Source: Lingula anatina
Taxonomy: Eukaryota > Brachiopoda > Lingulata > Lingulida > Lingulidae
DNA: 64,000 nucleotides
Assembly: GCF_001039355.2 (NCBI RefSeq)
Contig: NW_019775822.1
Location: 124,001 to 188,000, forward strand
Direction of reading: 5' to 3'
Program-made: the position numbers and the translations under genes
Shown here: positions 56,715 to 64,000 of the stretch, piece by piece
Numbering within the stretch: the stretch's first letter is position 1
Layout of the letters: every line of letters begins with the position of its first letter
Notes under the pieces: generated by a model
Told to the model about the DNA's origin: nothing
Seen by the model: only the letters and a program-made list of their open reading frames with translations
Database searches by the model: none

Positions 56715-57722
56715 CTTCTTTTTACTCTGGCACAGGTGGATTTGACAAAATGGAGAAAGTGCGTGTACTTATGTACGTTTTGGTTGCGAAATATCTGCAC
56801 AAGTAAATATCTGGAGTTTGTGAGTCATCAATGTTTGGGTATGACGTCATAGGATGTTGTATTCCCGTTTGTGATCTCGTTCGATAAGAAACGGCGAGAA
56901 TTCCTTAGTCCATTGATACCGTTGATGTAAAGGGTTATTTTCACTAAAACTACACTGTACGAGGTATATCTGTACAGGTCAATTTGTTGATTAAGAGTCA
57001 AGGTATGTTCGTATCAAAGATTATTACAGGTAATGTAAGGTGTTTTCCACAAACGTCGTATTAATACTGTAATTGAATACTGTGTCTGGGTCCGCCATTT
57101 TGTAAATGTTTTCACACCGTTGCAGTGATTCAGCTTTCGGAAAAGGAAATGAAACAGTTTCTTTTGTTTTCTTTGATTTGAAAAAGATAATATAGTTCAC
57201 CGCTGCATACAATTCCATTGAAGGTAATATGTGACTGTGATTAGTTTGTTTTTGAGCACTGTCTAGTAATCTGGATGGATGAGCATAGGGGTGTTTTTTC
57301 TTTTCTGACAACCAAGTTCTTGTTTTAGAAGATATAGCCTTGAAAACATTGAGAAAAGTTTATTAAAAAAGGTCGTCTGTACTAAGTGAGTTTGGTTTGT
57401 TTCATTTTTCATTGTAGATTTATATTGCAATTGTGTATTTGACATGAACTATCATGGTGAACAAATCATAAATGATATAATATATTCCCTTTTTATATTT
57501 AATAGAAATTGTGCCATTTAGGTACTTTGTTCCATTGAAAGAAATATTGACAGTCAGTTGTTCACAGTTCTGTTTTTAACTTGTGACTATTTTTGTATTT
57601 TCAGATGAAGTGTGTGCACTGACAGCATTACCTAATAAAGAGTAGAGAAGTTTTAGTGATATATCAAAGTGAGCAGAAGTTAAAACAGCTGTTCACTGGT
57701 TTTCTTGTGATAAAAAAGAAAA
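56715..57722. promoter_or_regulatory. DAZAP2 / CUL1 head-to-head region with CUL1 5' leader
   Basis: A good donor (CAAG|GTATGT) at 57002/57003 and a strong acceptor (TGTATTTTCAG) at 57604/57605 define a probable CUL1 leader intron. The exon resumed at 57605 opens with a tiny upstream frame (MKCVH, 57605-57622). CCGCCATTTTG near 57091-57101, inside the leader intron, is a YY1-like site. Confidence 0.5.
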
Positions 57723-63775
<6,053 letters not shown>

Positions 63776-64000
63776 GTGAGTGTGATCATCAGACATTTTT
63801 GCAGGGCTGATTATATGTTTCCAGAGTATAGGGGGGTATTTATCAAACCATGAAGGACACTGTGATGGTTGGAACATTGTTGTCCATGAGAAAAATTTGA
63901 GCAGTCTTTCATAATTTGTTCTGCAAGGATGTATTTTTCTTTTCTTTTAATCTTTTAAATGGAAATGTTATGTATTGAGGTGGGCAGTGGGGGAAGGGGG

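Noticed and set aside
57024-57106. Minus-strand ATGGCGGAC start with 24 codons (MADPDTVF...)
   Set aside because: Its possible donor is out of phase with DAZAP2 exon 2; more simply read as a YY1-like site in the CUL1 leader intron.

Overview
The window is animal nuclear DNA. It is AT-rich, with GT-AG introns, CT/GA and AAT microsatellites and short inverted-repeat elements. It carries eight clearly recognisable protein-coding genes, one cut by each window end. An alternative oxidase with the animal-type C-terminus NPYGPG, a multi-CTLD secreted lectin and an MDH1B gene fit a marine invertebrate, most likely a lophotrochozoan such as a mollusc. The species assignment is inference. There are no bacterial operons, CRISPR arrays, rRNA or convincing tRNA genes.

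Layout from left to right: (1) 1-5981, minus: 5' part of a secreted multi-domain C-type lectin. (2) 7520-11211, minus: MDH1B. (3) 11465-14574, plus: NIFK (RRM nucleolar protein). (4) 17223-24270, minus: TOMM70. (5) 24562-44617, plus: Na+/K+-ATPase alpha subunit. (6) 48496-52536, minus: mitochondrial alternative oxidase (AOX). (7) 52842-52922, plus: a short unidentified coding-like exon. (8) 54482-56714, minus: DAZAP2-like. (9) 57723 to past the window end, plus: cullin-1. Exon boundaries were worked out by hand from splice sites and reading phase. Every complete gene gives an uninterrupted reading frame: MDH1B 559 aa, TOMM70 590 aa, ATPase 1046 aa, AOX 338 aa, DAZAP2-like 171 aa.

The genes form head-to-head pairs with 253-305 bp between start codons (MDH1B/NIFK, TOMM70/ATPase, AOX/short exon) and a looser pair (DAZAP2/CUL1, about 1 kb). 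NIFK/TOMM70 and ATPase/AOX converge tail to tail. Three genes act at or in mitochondria or belong to a metabolic family (TOMM70, AOX, MDH1B), but nothing in the sequence shows that they work together.

The most interesting feature is in the ATPase gene. Four tandem copies of the same 114-nt phase-0 exon, encoding transmembrane helix M2 and the linker toward the A domain, lie between two constant exons. All four are intact, with functional-looking splice sites. This predicts four pump isoforms from one gene by mutually exclusive splicing. Other notable points are an MDH1B that has lost the catalytic Asp/His pair, the substrate arginines and the glycine loop; several non-autonomous transposon-like elements with terminal inverted repeats; two places where a single N separates near-identical copies (probable assembly errors, one inside the NIFK coding sequence); and a long unexplained reading frame running into the ATPase 3' UTR.
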